From Meishania litoralis (GTDB lineage Bacteria; Bacteroidota; Bacteroidia; Flavobacteriales; Flavobacteriaceae): DNA of 64,000 nt. The notes under the pieces are model-generated. The model was not told the DNA's origin, made no database searches, and worked only from the letters and a program-made list of their open reading frames with translations. Both the position numbers and the translations under genes were made by a program. Numbering within the stretch: position 1 is the stretch's first letter; the number at the start of each line of letters is the position of its first letter. The stretch lies in NCBI RefSeq assembly GCF_042611095.1, contig NZ_JBHFPV010000001.1, positions 1,116,001 to 1,180,000 on the forward strand. Direction: 5' to 3'. This document shows, piece by piece, positions 9,100-19,304 of this stretch.

Positions 9100-10977
9100 A
9101 TGATGAGAAAACTAGTATTTAAAATTACAGTTAGTATGGCTATTGGCCTGCTGATTGTTGGTTGTAACGATGATTTCTTGGAGACCCAGCCTTTGAGCCA
9201 GGCTTCCGAGACAAGCGTTTGGAGCGATTTAAAATTGGCTGAGGCCGCCGTTCTGGACCTTTACCAAGGTACTTGGGCGGGGACATTGACCCGTGAGGAA
9301 ACTACCGATGCCTTCACGGACCACGCGGTATTTACCCATCCGGGGCGTGGTGTAGATGGCTATACCGAAGGTAAAATGAACCCTGCAGGTAACTTTATGG
9401 ACATGCAGTGGATGAGCTGGCCCCAACTTTACCCGTTCGTAAGGGGAGCCAACGTTGCCATTGAAAGACTTCAGGAAAACGAAGCCGGCTTTGATGGCGA
9501 AACCCTGAATCGCTTATTGGGTGAAGCCTATTTTATGAGGGGCTACTACTACTCGCAGTTGATGCGTCAGTTTGGTGGTGTACCATTATTTACCGAGCCT
9601 TTGGATTTGGATAGTGAGGCGAACAATCCAAGGGCTACCTTTGAAGCCACCGTAAACCAGATTGTCGCAGATTTGGATCAAGCCATTGTACTTTTAGAAA
9701 CTGCACCGGCCAGTAAGGCCCGCGTACACAAGATTACGGCCATGGCATTGAAATCTCGTGTTTTGACACACGCTGCAAGTGATCTTTATGAGCCTTCCAA
9801 AGCATCTTCGGTTCCCACGATTGCAAGTTATAGCAATCCTGAATTGATCGGTTATACCAGTGGATCGCAAACCTCTAGATGGGAAAGCGCCAAAGCTGCC
9901 TCCAAGGCGTTATTGGATGCCACAACGGGTTATAAGTTGGATTATAGTGCTCCGGCCTCACAAGAGGAAGCTATCCAAAACTACGAGGATATTTGGCTAC
10001 AGGGTGCCCAGAATCAAGATTTCATATGGGGCCGATTGGTCGATGAATTCGGATTTGGATCGCGCACCTACCCCGGTGGAGATGGATGGTCACAAGGTCC
10101 AGGTATGGTGGCATTATACCACGGCCCAAATGGATATCACGAATGGGCGGGTACAACACCGACCGAAGCTCTTGTCAAAAAATATACCTTGGCCGATGGT
10201 ACCGAATTTGACTGGGACAACCCTGTACACGCAGCAGATCCCTATGCGAATCGCGAGGCCAGATTCTATGCAACATTCCTTTATGATGGAGCTCCTTGGA
10301 AGCCAAGGACGGACGATGTAGTCAGATTCGATAATTTTAACGAAATACAAACCGGTTTTTATACCTTCTCCGATGGAACTATAGTCAACGGAGTGGATAC
10401 GCGCCAAGGCCCGATAGAAGATTGGAACGGTTCACGTACGGGATATTATTTTAAGAAATTCTCTGATCCGGGCTTGCCTGCATCTTGGCCGAACAACTTG
10501 CAAAAAGTTGATGCCCCATACATTCGATACAGTGAAATTCTTTTGAATTATGTTGAGGCCAGCATCAATACCAATGACGAAGGTGAGGCAAGGGCTTGGT
10601 TAAACAGGTTACGTTTTAGAAACGGATTGCCTGCCGTTACTGCTTCGGGTTCTGAATTACTTGAAATATATAAGCGCGAACGCGATAAGGAATTGGTCAA
10701 TGAAGATGCCCGATTGTTCGATATGAAACGCTGGCTGGAAGGTCCACAATCATTGAACCAACAGGTACAACAAGTTGTAGTTCAAGCAGCACAAAAGGCT
10801 GGTTCAACTATGACACCTGATAACTATAGAAAAGACCCAGCAGAATTTGACTATACCTATACACCAACCAATATCGTTTTCGAAAATCGAATATGGCAAG
10901 ACCATGTCTATTTTATGCCCATTAAGCAGGAGGAAATAGATAAGGATCCATCACTTATTCAAAATCCAGGGTATTAA
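9100..10977 (+). CDS. susD: SusD/RagB-family surface glycan-binding lipoprotein
   Basis: Surface lipoprotein that caps the SusC barrel and binds the incoming glycan. Of 625 residues, the first 22 form a lipoprotein signal (LLIVGC, acylated Cys about 22). The N-terminal SusD domain shows TPR-like helices (LLGEAYFMRGYYYSQLMRQ, FGGVPLFTEPL) and the C-terminal RagB half ends with IRYSEILLNYVEA, ERDKELVNEDARLFDMKRW and QEEIDKDPSLIQNPGY, all standard family landmarks. It starts 7 bp after susC; adjacent ATG codons at 9100 and 9103 are both possible. Larger than the about 550-residue average, with a long central insertion (about 240-400). Confidence 0.95.
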   Translation: MMRKLVFKITVSMAIGLLIVGCNDDFLETQPLSQASETSVWSDLKLAEAAVLDLYQGTWAGTLTREETTDAFTDHAVFTHPGRGVDGYTEGKMNPAGNFMDMQWMSWPQLYPFVRGANVAIERLQENEAGFDGETLNRLLGEAYFMRGYYYSQLMRQFGGVPLFTEPLDLDSEANNPRATFEATVNQIVADLDQAIVLLETAPASKARVHKITAMALKSRVLTHAASDLYEPSKASSVPTIASYSNPELIGYTSGSQTSRWESAKAASKALLDATTGYKLDYSAPASQEEAIQNYEDIWLQGAQNQDFIWGRLVDEFGFGSRTYPGGDGWSQGPGMVALYHGPNGYHEWAGTTPTEALVKKYTLADGTEFDWDNPVHAADPYANREARFYATFLYDGAPWKPRTDDVVRFDNFNEIQTGFYTFSDGTIVNGVDTRQGPIEDWNGSRTGYYFKKFSDPGLPASWPNNLQKVDAPYIRYSEILLNYVEASINTNDEGEARAWLNRLRFRNGLPAVTASGSELLEIYKRERDKELVNEDARLFDMKRWLEGPQSLNQQVQQVVVQAAQKAGSTMTPDNYRKDPAEFDYTYTPTNIVFENRIWQDHVYFMPIKQEEIDKDPSLIQNPGY

Positions 10978-11010
10978 TTATAGTCTAGCCCTGTTTTAAC
11001 AAATTATTTG

Positions 11011-11048
11011 AATAACCCTTAGCGCGATTGTGCGGGGTTATTCTTATT
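11011..11048 (+). terminator. Hairpin between susD and the VCBS gene (possible partial terminator)
   Basis: AATAACCC (11011-11018) pairs with GGGTTATT (11035-11042), with extra GCGC/GCG pairing inside, and is followed by CTTATTTT. It may lower transcription of the downstream locus genes relative to susCD, a common arrangement. The stem is imperfect and the T run is interrupted. Confidence 0.4.
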
Positions 11049-11064
11049 TTGGGATATATTGATT

Positions 11065-14000
11065 ATGAAATCAACTGCTATGAACAGATTAATTTTTTGC
11101 CTTTTTTTGGCATGCGCGCTTTTGTCGTGCGAAAAAGAGCCAACGACCCTTTTCTCTAAAATGAAGGTGGAGGAAACAGGGGTGGATTTTAACAACAAAC
11201 TTACAGAGACCCATAAGTTCAACTATTTCACCTATCCTTACATGTATTTGGGTGGAGGTGTTTCGGTAGGAGATATCAATAACGACGGCCTTGAAGATAT
11301 CTACTTTATTGGCAACATGGTACCCAATAAATTATATCTTAACAAGGGCAATCTTCAATTTGAGGATATTTCGGAAAGTGCAGGAGTCGCGGGCGACCAA
11401 CGTTGGTATTCAGGAACTACTTTTGTCGACATCAATCAAGACGGGTATTTGGATATCTATTGCTCCGTAAGCGGTAAAGATACGCCTCGCAATAATGTAC
11501 TCTATATCAATAACCAAGACAATACCTTTACCGAAAAAGCCGCAGAATACGGTATCGACCATGATGGCCATAGTATGCAGTCGACCTTTTTTGATTACGA
11601 CAAAGACGGAGACCTAGATCTTTTCGTTAGCAATTATCCTCCAACAAGCTTTGTGGCCCCCGTTGAGTACTATGCTTATATGTTGGAAAATCATGAGTTG
11701 GAAGATTCCGATAGATTGTTCCGTAACGACAATGGACATTTTACCGATGTGACCGAAGCGGCAGGAGTTAGTAATTTTGGTCTTAGTTTGGGTGTTGTCA
11801 CCTCAGATGTCAATAATGACGGCTACCCCGATATCTTCGTCTCCAATGATTTCAATGCACCCGATTATTTGTTCATCAATAATCAGGATGGTACGTTCAC
11901 CAACCAGATAAATAACAGTCTTCAGCAAATTTCATTTTTCGGCATGGGTGCCGATATTGCCGACTTTAACAATGATGGCAATATGGACATCTTTCAATTG
12001 GATATGTCGGCTCCCGATCATTTCCGTTCAAAAGCAAACATGTCCGCCATGGATACCGAGGCGTTCTATAATTCCGTCAAATATGGCCTTCACCATCAAT
12101 ACATGCAGAATTCCCTACAAATGAACAATGGGAACGAACCTGGCGAATTGCCCCTTTTTAGTAATGTGGCACGATTAGCAGGTGTTTCCTCGACCGATTG
12201 GAGCTGGGGCGGCTTACTTTCCGATTTCGATAATGACGGCCAGAAAGACCTGTTCGTGACGAATGGCATCCGTAGGGATGTGAACAATAAGGATTTCTAT
12301 GCCGAGCATCGCGCTTTCTTTGATAAAATGGAAAATGACCCAGAGTATAAAGGAAAGGAAGAGGAAGTCGGTCTTTTGAACTATCTCAAAAAGTTACCAT
12401 CCGAAAAACTGAGCAATTATATGTTCAAGAACAATGGTGACCTGACCTTTGACAAACGATCCAAGGAATGGGGATTGGACGAAAAAACCTTTTCCAATGG
12501 CGTAGCCTTCTCCGATTTGGACAACGATGGCGATCTCGACCTGGTCATCAATAACCTTGAGGATATTGCAAGTATATTTAGAAATAACTCGGAGGGCAAA
12601 AATTATCTGGCCGTTGATGTACAAGGAAATAATAAAACGTTGCCCGAAGGTACCAGGGTAACCATTTATACCCCTAAAGGCATACAGGTGCAAGAATACA
12701 ACCCGGTTCGCGGCTACCTCTCTTCGGTAACACCACTACTCCACTTCGGATTGGGTGAAAATGACCGTATCGATAGCCTTTTGGTAGCTTGGCCCAACGG
12801 ACGAACCACTAAACTTTCGGGTGTCAATGTCAACCAAAAACTAGTGGTTTCCTATGATGAAAACGGTTCCTTCCAAACCTATTCGAACAGGGCCATGGCC
12901 TCAAATCAAAAAAAGTTCGAAACCGTAAGCATGTCAGACCCTTTTAAACACCAAGAAAATGACTACCCCGATTTTAAACAAGAAGTGTTGTTGCCCCATA
13001 GAACCTCTACCTTCGGCCCAGCTCTAGCCACGGGAGACCTTAACGGTGATGGCACCGAAGACTTTATAGTCGGAGGTGCGGTTGGTCAAGCGCCTGAAGT
13101 GTACATACAGGATGGTGAAGGCAATTTCGAGCAATTGCTAATACCTGAACTGGCAGAAGAGAAATTTCATGAAGACCTGGGCGTGCTGATTTTTGATCCC
13201 GATAACGACGGAGATCAAGATTTTATTATCGTTAGCGGTGGTAACGAGTTCAAACCCGGTTCTTTGGGCTACGAAGATCGATACTATGAAAATATCGGCC
13301 ATAACAGTTTTCAACGAAAACGGGGTGTATTCCCACCCTATATTAGAAATAGTGGTCTTGATATTTCGGCTTCCGATTATGATCATGATGGTGACCTCGA
13401 CCTATTTTTGGGCGGGCGCCTCGAACCCCAAAAATATCCGTATCCGGTGAATTCATATTTGATGGAAACCAGTGTAGGAACCTCAGGCACCACATTTATG
13501 GACGTTACAGATAAAAAGTTGCCCGAACTGAAAGAACTTGGGTTGGTAACGGCTTCGGTTTGGGTAGACTTTGATAACGATGGTTGGGACGACCTTGTTG
13601 TCGTAGGTGAATGGATGCCCGTAAAACTTTTTAAGAACAACAAAGGTACATTCGAAGACGTATCGGATAAAATGTTAAACGGCAATACACGTGGCTGGTG
13701 GTTTGCCGTTGAAAAGGGAGATTTTGACAAAGATGGCGACCAAGATCTGGTACTCGGCAACTTGGGTAAAAATTACAAATATCAGGCCAGTGAAGCGGGA
13801 CCTTTCAAAGTTTACCTAAATGATTTTGATGGTAATGAAAGCTCTGACATTGTACTGAGCTATAAAAAAGGAGATGCAGAATTTCCCGTGCGTGGGCGTC
13901 AATGTTCTTCACAACAGATGCCCGCCATCAAGTCAAAGTTCAAGGACTATAATTCTTTTGCCAGTGCCAATCTGAAACAGATTTATACGACCAAACTTTT

Positions 14001-14397
14001 GGAAGAATCATTAAGTTATGAGATTACTTCTTTTGAAAGCGTTTATCTTGAAAATGACAACGGAACATTTAAAAAACATGCGCTACCACAGCTGGCTCAG
14101 CTTTCAAGCATCAATCAATTCGTGGTAGATGATTTTAATGCCGATGGAAATCTTGATGTGGTCTTGGCCGGAAACCTCTATAACGCAGAAGTAGAAACAC
14201 CAAGGGGTGATGCTAGTTTCGGACTTTACCTAGAAGGCAATGGGAACGGCAATTTCGAGGCCAAGACCATGATGGAATCAGGGCTTAAAATCGTTGGTGA
14301 CGTTCGCGGAATGGAAGAAATTATGGTCAAGGACAAAAAACATCTTTTGATTGCCAAAAACGATGATTTCATGCAGCTTGTCAAAATAAACCCATAG
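11065..14397 (+). CDS. VCBS/FG-GAP repeat lipoprotein with ASPIC/UnbV domain
   Basis: Secreted lipoprotein of 1,110 residues. The signal peptide ends at a lipobox (ACALLSC). At least 13 calcium-binding DxNxDGxxD-type loops are visible (for example DINNDGLEDIY, DYDKDGDLDLF, DFNNDGNMDIF, DFDNDGWDDLV, DFNADGNLDVV), marking two FG-GAP/VCBS beta-propeller blocks. Between them lies an ASPIC/UnbV domain (GTRVTIYTPKG, LHFGLGENDRIDSLLVAWPNG). I chose the ATG at 11065 over a TTG six bases upstream; an ATG at 11080 is also possible. It follows susD by 87 bp and precedes the glycosidase, so it probably acts at the cell surface on the same substrate. Its biochemical function is unknown. Confidence 0.85.
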   Translation: MKSTAMNRLIFCLFLACALLSCEKEPTTLFSKMKVEETGVDFNNKLTETHKFNYFTYPYMYLGGGVSVGDINNDGLEDIYFIGNMVPNKLYLNKGNLQFEDISESAGVAGDQRWYSGTTFVDINQDGYLDIYCSVSGKDTPRNNVLYINNQDNTFTEKAAEYGIDHDGHSMQSTFFDYDKDGDLDLFVSNYPPTSFVAPVEYYAYMLENHELEDSDRLFRNDNGHFTDVTEAAGVSNFGLSLGVVTSDVNNDGYPDIFVSNDFNAPDYLFINNQDGTFTNQINNSLQQISFFGMGADIADFNNDGNMDIFQLDMSAPDHFRSKANMSAMDTEAFYNSVKYGLHHQYMQNSLQMNNGNEPGELPLFSNVARLAGVSSTDWSWGGLLSDFDNDGQKDLFVTNGIRRDVNNKDFYAEHRAFFDKMENDPEYKGKEEEVGLLNYLKKLPSEKLSNYMFKNNGDLTFDKRSKEWGLDEKTFSNGVAFSDLDNDGDLDLVINNLEDIASIFRNNSEGKNYLAVDVQGNNKTLPEGTRVTIYTPKGIQVQEYNPVRGYLSSVTPLLHFGLGENDRIDSLLVAWPNGRTTKLSGVNVNQKLVVSYDENGSFQTYSNRAMASNQKKFETVSMSDPFKHQENDYPDFKQEVLLPHRTSTFGPALATGDLNGDGTEDFIVGGAVGQAPEVYIQDGEGNFEQLLIPELAEEKFHEDLGVLIFDPDNDGDQDFIIVSGGNEFKPGSLGYEDRYYENIGHNSFQRKRGVFPPYIRNSGLDISASDYDHDGDLDLFLGGRLEPQKYPYPVNSYLMETSVGTSGTTFMDVTDKKLPELKELGLVTASVWVDFDNDGWDDLVVVGEWMPVKLFKNNKGTFEDVSDKMLNGNTRGWWFAVEKGDFDKDGDQDLVLGNLGKNYKYQASEAGPFKVYLNDFDGNESSDIVLSYKKGDAEFPVRGRQCSSQQMPAIKSKFKDYNSFASANLKQIYTTKLLEESLSYEITSFESVYLENDNGTFKKHALPQLAQLSSINQFVVDDFNADGNLDVVLAGNLYNAEVETPRGDASFGLYLEGNGNGNFEAKTMMESGLKIVGDVRGMEEIMVKDKKHLLIAKNDDFMQLVKINP

Positions 14398-14447
14398 AGA
14401 TTCTTTCGCAAAAAAGAGAACTCTTCATTCATTTATAAAATCTCAAG

Positions 14448-16307
14448 ATGTTCTTGAAAAAACTAACAATAAAAAGCTTGATTAAAACACTATTGCTAGT
14501 GTGCATCTGCAGCCCAATAACTGGCCAGAAAATAGACCAAATTCTAGAACTGGCCGGTCAACAGGTTGAAGTAACAGGCTCGTTCGACACGTTTAAAAAA
14601 GATTTGAGCATTGAAAAAATCGAAGCGGGTCTAGATATTGTCACGATTACATTGACCCATGAACAAGGAGCACTTCCACCGCAATTCTCGCTGAAGTGGA
14701 AGTTGCCGTCAAGTAATGTTGCTGGTTATTGGAGTACTGGTGCCTTCAACGATAAAACTATCGGCCCAAGTTGGGGGCCTTCTGAAGTACGGTCAATGCT
14801 GGCGAAACAGGCCCCGGTGATTACCCTATTTGGCCATGATGATATCAACCGACTTACTTTTGCCGCTACCGAGACGCTTAATACGGTTATCTTAAGTTCA
14901 GGCGTCAAAGAGGAAGATGGTTTTATTTACAACGAGATAACGTTCTTCTCCGAGAAGAATCGTCCATTAAAAAAGTATGAAGTCAAGATTCGGTTCGATG
15001 CAAGGCCGAAACCTTTTTCCGAAACTCTGAACGAGGTGGCCAATTGGTGGAGCGCAATGGACTTTTTAAAGCCTGTTAGGGTACCTGATGTTGCCCGAAA
15101 GCCAGTTTATTCAAGTTGGTATAGCTATCATCAGAACGTTACTATGAACGATTTGGTCAAAGAGTGCAGGCTTGCCAAGAAAATGGGTTTTGAATCAATT
15201 ATTGTGGATGATGGGTGGCAAACATTGGATAGTAACCGGGGTTATGCATATACCGGTGATTGGGAGCCTGAGCGCATTCCAGAGATGAAGGAATTTGTGA
15301 AAGCGGTCCACGAAATTGGCATGAAATTCATTTTATGGTACGGGGTTCCTTTCGTCGGCGAGAAATCAAAGGCCTATGAAAAAATGAAAGGAAAGTTTCT
15401 TAGGTATTGGGACGGACAAGGCACTTATGTTCTCGATCCAAGATATCCAGAGGTGAGACAATTTATTATCAAAACTTATGTCGATGCCACCCGTAATTGG
15501 GACCTTGACGGGTTCAAATTAGATTTTATCGGAAGGTTTACGGCAGACAACAACACCATACTGACCAAAGCGAACGGGCGAGACTTTGCATCGGTCAATG
15601 AGGCGACAGATGTTTTGATGACCGATTTGATAAAATCACTTCAAGAAATAAAGCCCGATATCATGGTAGAGTTTCGTCAACCATATGTTGGTCCGGCCAT
15701 GCGGAAGTACGGCAATATGTTTCGTGCTACCGATTGCCCCAATCTATCTTCGGTCAATAGAATAAGAACCAGCGATTTGCGGCTTTTGAGCGGTTCAACG
15801 GCCGTGCATTCCGATATGTTGATGTGGCACTATGACGAACCTGTTGAAGTTGCTGCCCTTCAAATACTGAATGTGATGTATTCCGTTCCTCAAATCTCGG
15901 TTCGACTAGAGGATATTCCTGAAGACCATTTCAAGATGATCAGGTTTTACACAGATTATTGGCTTAAGAACAGAGAAGTTCTATTAGATGGCGATTTTCA
16001 TCCCAGAAGCCCATTGACCAACTATCCAATACTTGAAGGAGCAAAAGGCACCAAGAAAATCGTTACGGTCTTCAATGATCAAATTGTAGATTTACCAACT
16101 ACAAGATTTGAAGAAATTGATGTTCTTAACGCAAAAAGTAACACCCGGATAATTATTGTGGCTACCGGAGAATCAAAAAAATACGAGTATAGCATATTTG
16201 ACTGCCTGGGTACGGAAACAAAAAAAGAAAACATTGAATTATCGCAGGGTACTTTTACTTTTGATGTGCCCGCTTCAGGATTGATTTCTTTCAAAGCATT
16301 AAAATAA
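14448..16307 (+). CDS. Alpha-galactosidase-like glycoside hydrolase (GH36/GH-D clan type)
   Basis: Exported enzyme of 619 residues, probably cleaving alpha-linked galactosides or relatives. After a signal peptide (CICSPITGQ) come an N-terminal beta-sandwich (about 30-200) and a TIM barrel with clan GH-D landmarks: SSWYSYHQNVT, FESIIVDDGWQTLD, GMKFILWYGVPFVG, and the nucleophile strand DGFKLDFIGRF with Asp359. FRATDCPNLSSVNRIR contains Asp429, a candidate acid/base residue. The closing domain is beta-rich. It sits 50 bp after the VCBS gene and 6 bp before the sulfatase. Substrate is inferred; GH36-like is my best family placement, and sub-family assignment needs a profile search. Confidence 0.75.
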   Translation: MFLKKLTIKSLIKTLLLVCICSPITGQKIDQILELAGQQVEVTGSFDTFKKDLSIEKIEAGLDIVTITLTHEQGALPPQFSLKWKLPSSNVAGYWSTGAFNDKTIGPSWGPSEVRSMLAKQAPVITLFGHDDINRLTFAATETLNTVILSSGVKEEDGFIYNEITFFSEKNRPLKKYEVKIRFDARPKPFSETLNEVANWWSAMDFLKPVRVPDVARKPVYSSWYSYHQNVTMNDLVKECRLAKKMGFESIIVDDGWQTLDSNRGYAYTGDWEPERIPEMKEFVKAVHEIGMKFILWYGVPFVGEKSKAYEKMKGKFLRYWDGQGTYVLDPRYPEVRQFIIKTYVDATRNWDLDGFKLDFIGRFTADNNTILTKANGRDFASVNEATDVLMTDLIKSLQEIKPDIMVEFRQPYVGPAMRKYGNMFRATDCPNLSSVNRIRTSDLRLLSGSTAVHSDMLMWHYDEPVEVAALQILNVMYSVPQISVRLEDIPEDHFKMIRFYTDYWLKNREVLLDGDFHPRSPLTNYPILEGAKGTKKIVTVFNDQIVDLPTTRFEEIDVLNAKSNTRIIIVATGESKKYEYSIFDCLGTETKKENIELSQGTFTFDVPASGLISFKALK

Positions 16308-16313
16308 TACCCT

Positions 16314-17906
16314 ATGAAGACTTTTGATGTCAGCCTAATACGCTTTACGTTATTCGTGTTGAGTACTCTTTTATGTGCCTCATGCCAAAATAAGAAAGAG
16401 CAACCCGAAGAAATTCAGCCCAATATCTTATGGATCTTTTTAGAAGACACCGCTCCCCTATTGGGTTGTTACGGATCAACAATAGTTAGCACCCCTAATA
16501 TTGATAGCCTAGCCCAACAAGGGGTGCTGTACACAAATACCTTTATGCCGGCACCCGTATGTTCGGCCAGCCGGTCAAGCATAATAACCGGCGTAATGTC
16601 TACCACCACCGGAACTCATAATCATCATAGCTCGAGAACGAAGGAATCGGCCATTTACTTGCCTAAGGATATAAAGACAATACCCGAAGTATTTAAAGAA
16701 AATGGATACTTTACTTTCAATAACGGAAAGGACGATTATAACTTCGTCTATGATAGAAGAGACCTTTATGGCCAAGACTACAGATTACATCCGCTTTACG
16801 GTAAAAGCGGAGTTCATTTAGAATTGGCTTCTTTAAGAAAGAAACAACCCTTTTTCGGGCAAATTCAATTGTACGGGGGCAAAGAGATTTTCAACAGCCG
16901 TTTCAAAGAAAATGTAAAAGCGCCTGTTGATCGTGACAAAATCGAACTACCGCCTTACTTGCCAAATCACCCCGTTATAGTTGAAGAATATGCCAATCAT
17001 TTAGATGCAATTCAAGTGACCGATGAAAAAGTGGGCCAGATCATTCAAGATTTGAGAAACAATGGAATGTTGGACAATACTGTGGTTTTCTTTTTCTCAG
17101 ACCACGGTATGCGCATGACACGTAACAAACAATTTTTGTACGATGGCGGCCTACATGTGCCTTTGATTATCGCCGATTTCACCAAGGCTACCGGAAAATT
17201 GTCTTCAGGCACCATAAACGAAGACTTGATCAGCGGATTGGATCTCGGTCCAAGCTCCTTGGCCTTGGCGGGCATAAAGATTCCTTCATATATAGAGGGC
17301 AAGAATATATTTGACGAGTCGTTTGAAAGAGATTATGTAATCTCTACCCGGGATCGTTGCGATTTTACCATTGATAGAATTCGTTCCGTTCGTTCCAAGG
17401 ATTACAAATACATTAGAAACTTTAAGACCGATAGGCCCTATACCCAGCCTACCTATATGGATTTTGATGAAATCGAATTTGTTCAAGTGATGCATCAATT
17501 ACATAAAGAGCAAAAGTTAAATTCGGTTCAAGATCGATTTATGTCAGATGAGCGTCCGTCGGATGAACTGTACGACTTAAGAAACGACCCTTTTGAATTG
17601 AACAATCTAGCTACAAATCCCCAGTACAAAGATGTACTTGAGGAATATTCGGATATTTTGACGAATTGGATCAACAAGACCAATGATCAGGGGCAATACC
17701 CTGAGGATGAAGAGAACCTAAAGCTAATGTTAGGCATATGGGGAGAGCATGCCATAAATCCGGAGTATGATTTTTTGAGAAAAAAATATCCCGATTTGTC
17801 CGGTTCGCTTGTCTATTTAAAAACTGAATCCTCAATATTGATCGATTCTACCATGGCCGAAGCGCCTTTATTAGAATTAAGAAAAAATAAAGCTTTGGAC
17901 AATTGA
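16314..17906 (+). CDS. S1-family formylglycine sulfatase, lipoprotein
   Basis: Hydrolyses sulfate esters, probably from the glycan taken up by this locus. 530 residues with a lipoprotein-type signal (LLCASC, Cys24). The catalytic motif CSASR (Cys83-Arg87), target of formylglycine maturation, lies in PVCSASRSSIITG. Metal-site elements ILWIFLEDTAP near the N-terminus and FFSDHGMRMTRNKQFLYDGG in the middle are intact, and the C-terminal part has the ELYDLRNDPFELNNL motif typical of S1 sulfatases. It starts 6 bp after the glycosidase, so the two are co-transcribed. No sulfatase-maturing enzyme is seen in the window. Confidence 0.93.
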   Translation: MKTFDVSLIRFTLFVLSTLLCASCQNKKEQPEEIQPNILWIFLEDTAPLLGCYGSTIVSTPNIDSLAQQGVLYTNTFMPAPVCSASRSSIITGVMSTTTGTHNHHSSRTKESAIYLPKDIKTIPEVFKENGYFTFNNGKDDYNFVYDRRDLYGQDYRLHPLYGKSGVHLELASLRKKQPFFGQIQLYGGKEIFNSRFKENVKAPVDRDKIELPPYLPNHPVIVEEYANHLDAIQVTDEKVGQIIQDLRNNGMLDNTVVFFFSDHGMRMTRNKQFLYDGGLHVPLIIADFTKATGKLSSGTINEDLISGLDLGPSSLALAGIKIPSYIEGKNIFDESFERDYVISTRDRCDFTIDRIRSVRSKDYKYIRNFKTDRPYTQPTYMDFDEIEFVQVMHQLHKEQKLNSVQDRFMSDERPSDELYDLRNDPFELNNLATNPQYKDVLEEYSDILTNWINKTNDQGQYPEDEENLKLMLGIWGEHAINPEYDFLRKKYPDLSGSLVYLKTESSILIDSTMAEAPLLELRKNKALDN

Positions 17907-18047
17907 AGATAGGCTAAGGGAACAAAATCGATTTTTTCGACCTTGCTCTGTTAGCATTTATCCATTAAACCCCTATTTGTATAAATATTTATCTTTAATC
18001 AAAACGGCAAATCGTTTTAAATCGCATAATTAACATGGACTCATATT

Positions 18048-19304
18048 GTGCCTAAAAAAACCTATCTGATAAAATGTACGGCATTCTTGGCCGCCCTTGT
18101 GCTGTTGGGCCTGATATATTACTGTAAAAACCCAAAAGTAGCATCAGAATACCATAGCCCAAAGGTATTGGCCACACACTATAACGGCGAAAATTATGTT
18201 GGGTCCGAAACCTGTATGGAATGTCATGCAAACATATATTCCGACCATTTAAAAACGGCACACTATAACACCTCGGCCGTTGCGAACGAAAAAAAAATTT
18301 TGGGCAACTTTGAACCGCCTGCCAATGTCTTAGATCTTGAGTATGTCAAATTTACCATGGAACATCAAGTGGATTCGTTCTTTCAACATACCGAATACAA
18401 AAATAGACTTAATACTAATCGACCATCTTCATTTGATGTTGTTATTGGATCAGGTGTTAGAGGGCAATCGTATCTTACTTGGCAAGGTGACAAACTGTTT
18501 CAACTACAAAGTTCTTACCATAAACCAGCCGATAGTTGGGTCAACAGCCCTGGGTATCCTACCTATGCTATTGAACGCCCTGTTCGCGATGGATGTATCA
18601 GGTGCCATGTTACTTTTGCAAAAAATAAAAATATCGGCGAAGGAAACCAGTATGACAAAGACCAGATAATTTATGGAATAGACTGCGAAAGATGCCACCG
18701 CCCTGCGGCAAAACATGTTTCCTATCAAAGAAAAAAGCCGAAAGCCGAACAGTCTAAATTTATGTTGAAGATCGATTCACTTTCGCGGCAAAAGCGACTC
18801 GACATCTGTGCCCAATGCCACTCGGGCGCTCGAAACAATCAATTGAAGGGGAATCCCTTCTCTTTTCTAACGGGTGAAAATTTAGACGAATATTCCCAAA
18901 ACATTTCTATAGTCGGCTCATCAGATCAACTTGACGTTCATGGTAATCAATACGGCCTACTCACCAATAGCGAATGTTTTAAACAGACCGCTACAATGGA
19001 TTGCACCACATGTCACGACCCCCATAAAAATCAAAAGGGAAATACCAGCTATTTTAATCAAAAATGTATGGCTTGCCATTCAGCGGACAAGACGACTTGT
19101 TCGGTGGAAACCTTTCAAACCAAATCAATGGATGACAATTGTATTGCCTGTCATATGCCTGAAATGAGGTCAAAATCTATTATGATCAAATTAAACCAAA
19201 AAGACAGTATCGAATCGTCTTTTAAAATACGGACGCATCTGATCAAAATATACACCGAAAAAGATTGGTCGAATGACGGATCTAACGCACCTGAAGTACA
19301 ATAG
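18048..19304 (+). CDS. Seven-haem c-type cytochrome
   Basis: Exported electron carrier of 418 residues with seven CxxCH sites: CMECH (56-60), CIRCH, CERCH, CAQCH, CTTCH, CMACH and CIACH. The N-terminus has a hydrophobic segment (about 8-26, ending in LIYYCKNPK) acting as anchor or lipoprotein signal. The start is GTG; an ATG 13 bases upstream is out of frame and stops after six codons. VGSETCMECH and the C-terminal CIACHMPE are typical of cytochrome c554-like multihaem proteins. It lies 141 bp after the sulfatase on the same strand and overlaps the convergent cytochrome c gene by 23 bp at the 3' end. Redox partner and role are unknown. Confidence 0.88.
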   Translation: MPKKTYLIKCTAFLAALVLLGLIYYCKNPKVASEYHSPKVLATHYNGENYVGSETCMECHANIYSDHLKTAHYNTSAVANEKKILGNFEPPANVLDLEYVKFTMEHQVDSFFQHTEYKNRLNTNRPSSFDVVIGSGVRGQSYLTWQGDKLFQLQSSYHKPADSWVNSPGYPTYAIERPVRDGCIRCHVTFAKNKNIGEGNQYDKDQIIYGIDCERCHRPAAKHVSYQRKKPKAEQSKFMLKIDSLSRQKRLDICAQCHSGARNNQLKGNPFSFLTGENLDEYSQNISIVGSSDQLDVHGNQYGLLTNSECFKQTATMDCTTCHDPHKNQKGNTSYFNQKCMACHSADKTTCSVETFQTKSMDDNCIACHMPEMRSKSIMIKLNQKDSIESSFKIRTHLIKIYTEKDWSNDGSNAPEVQ

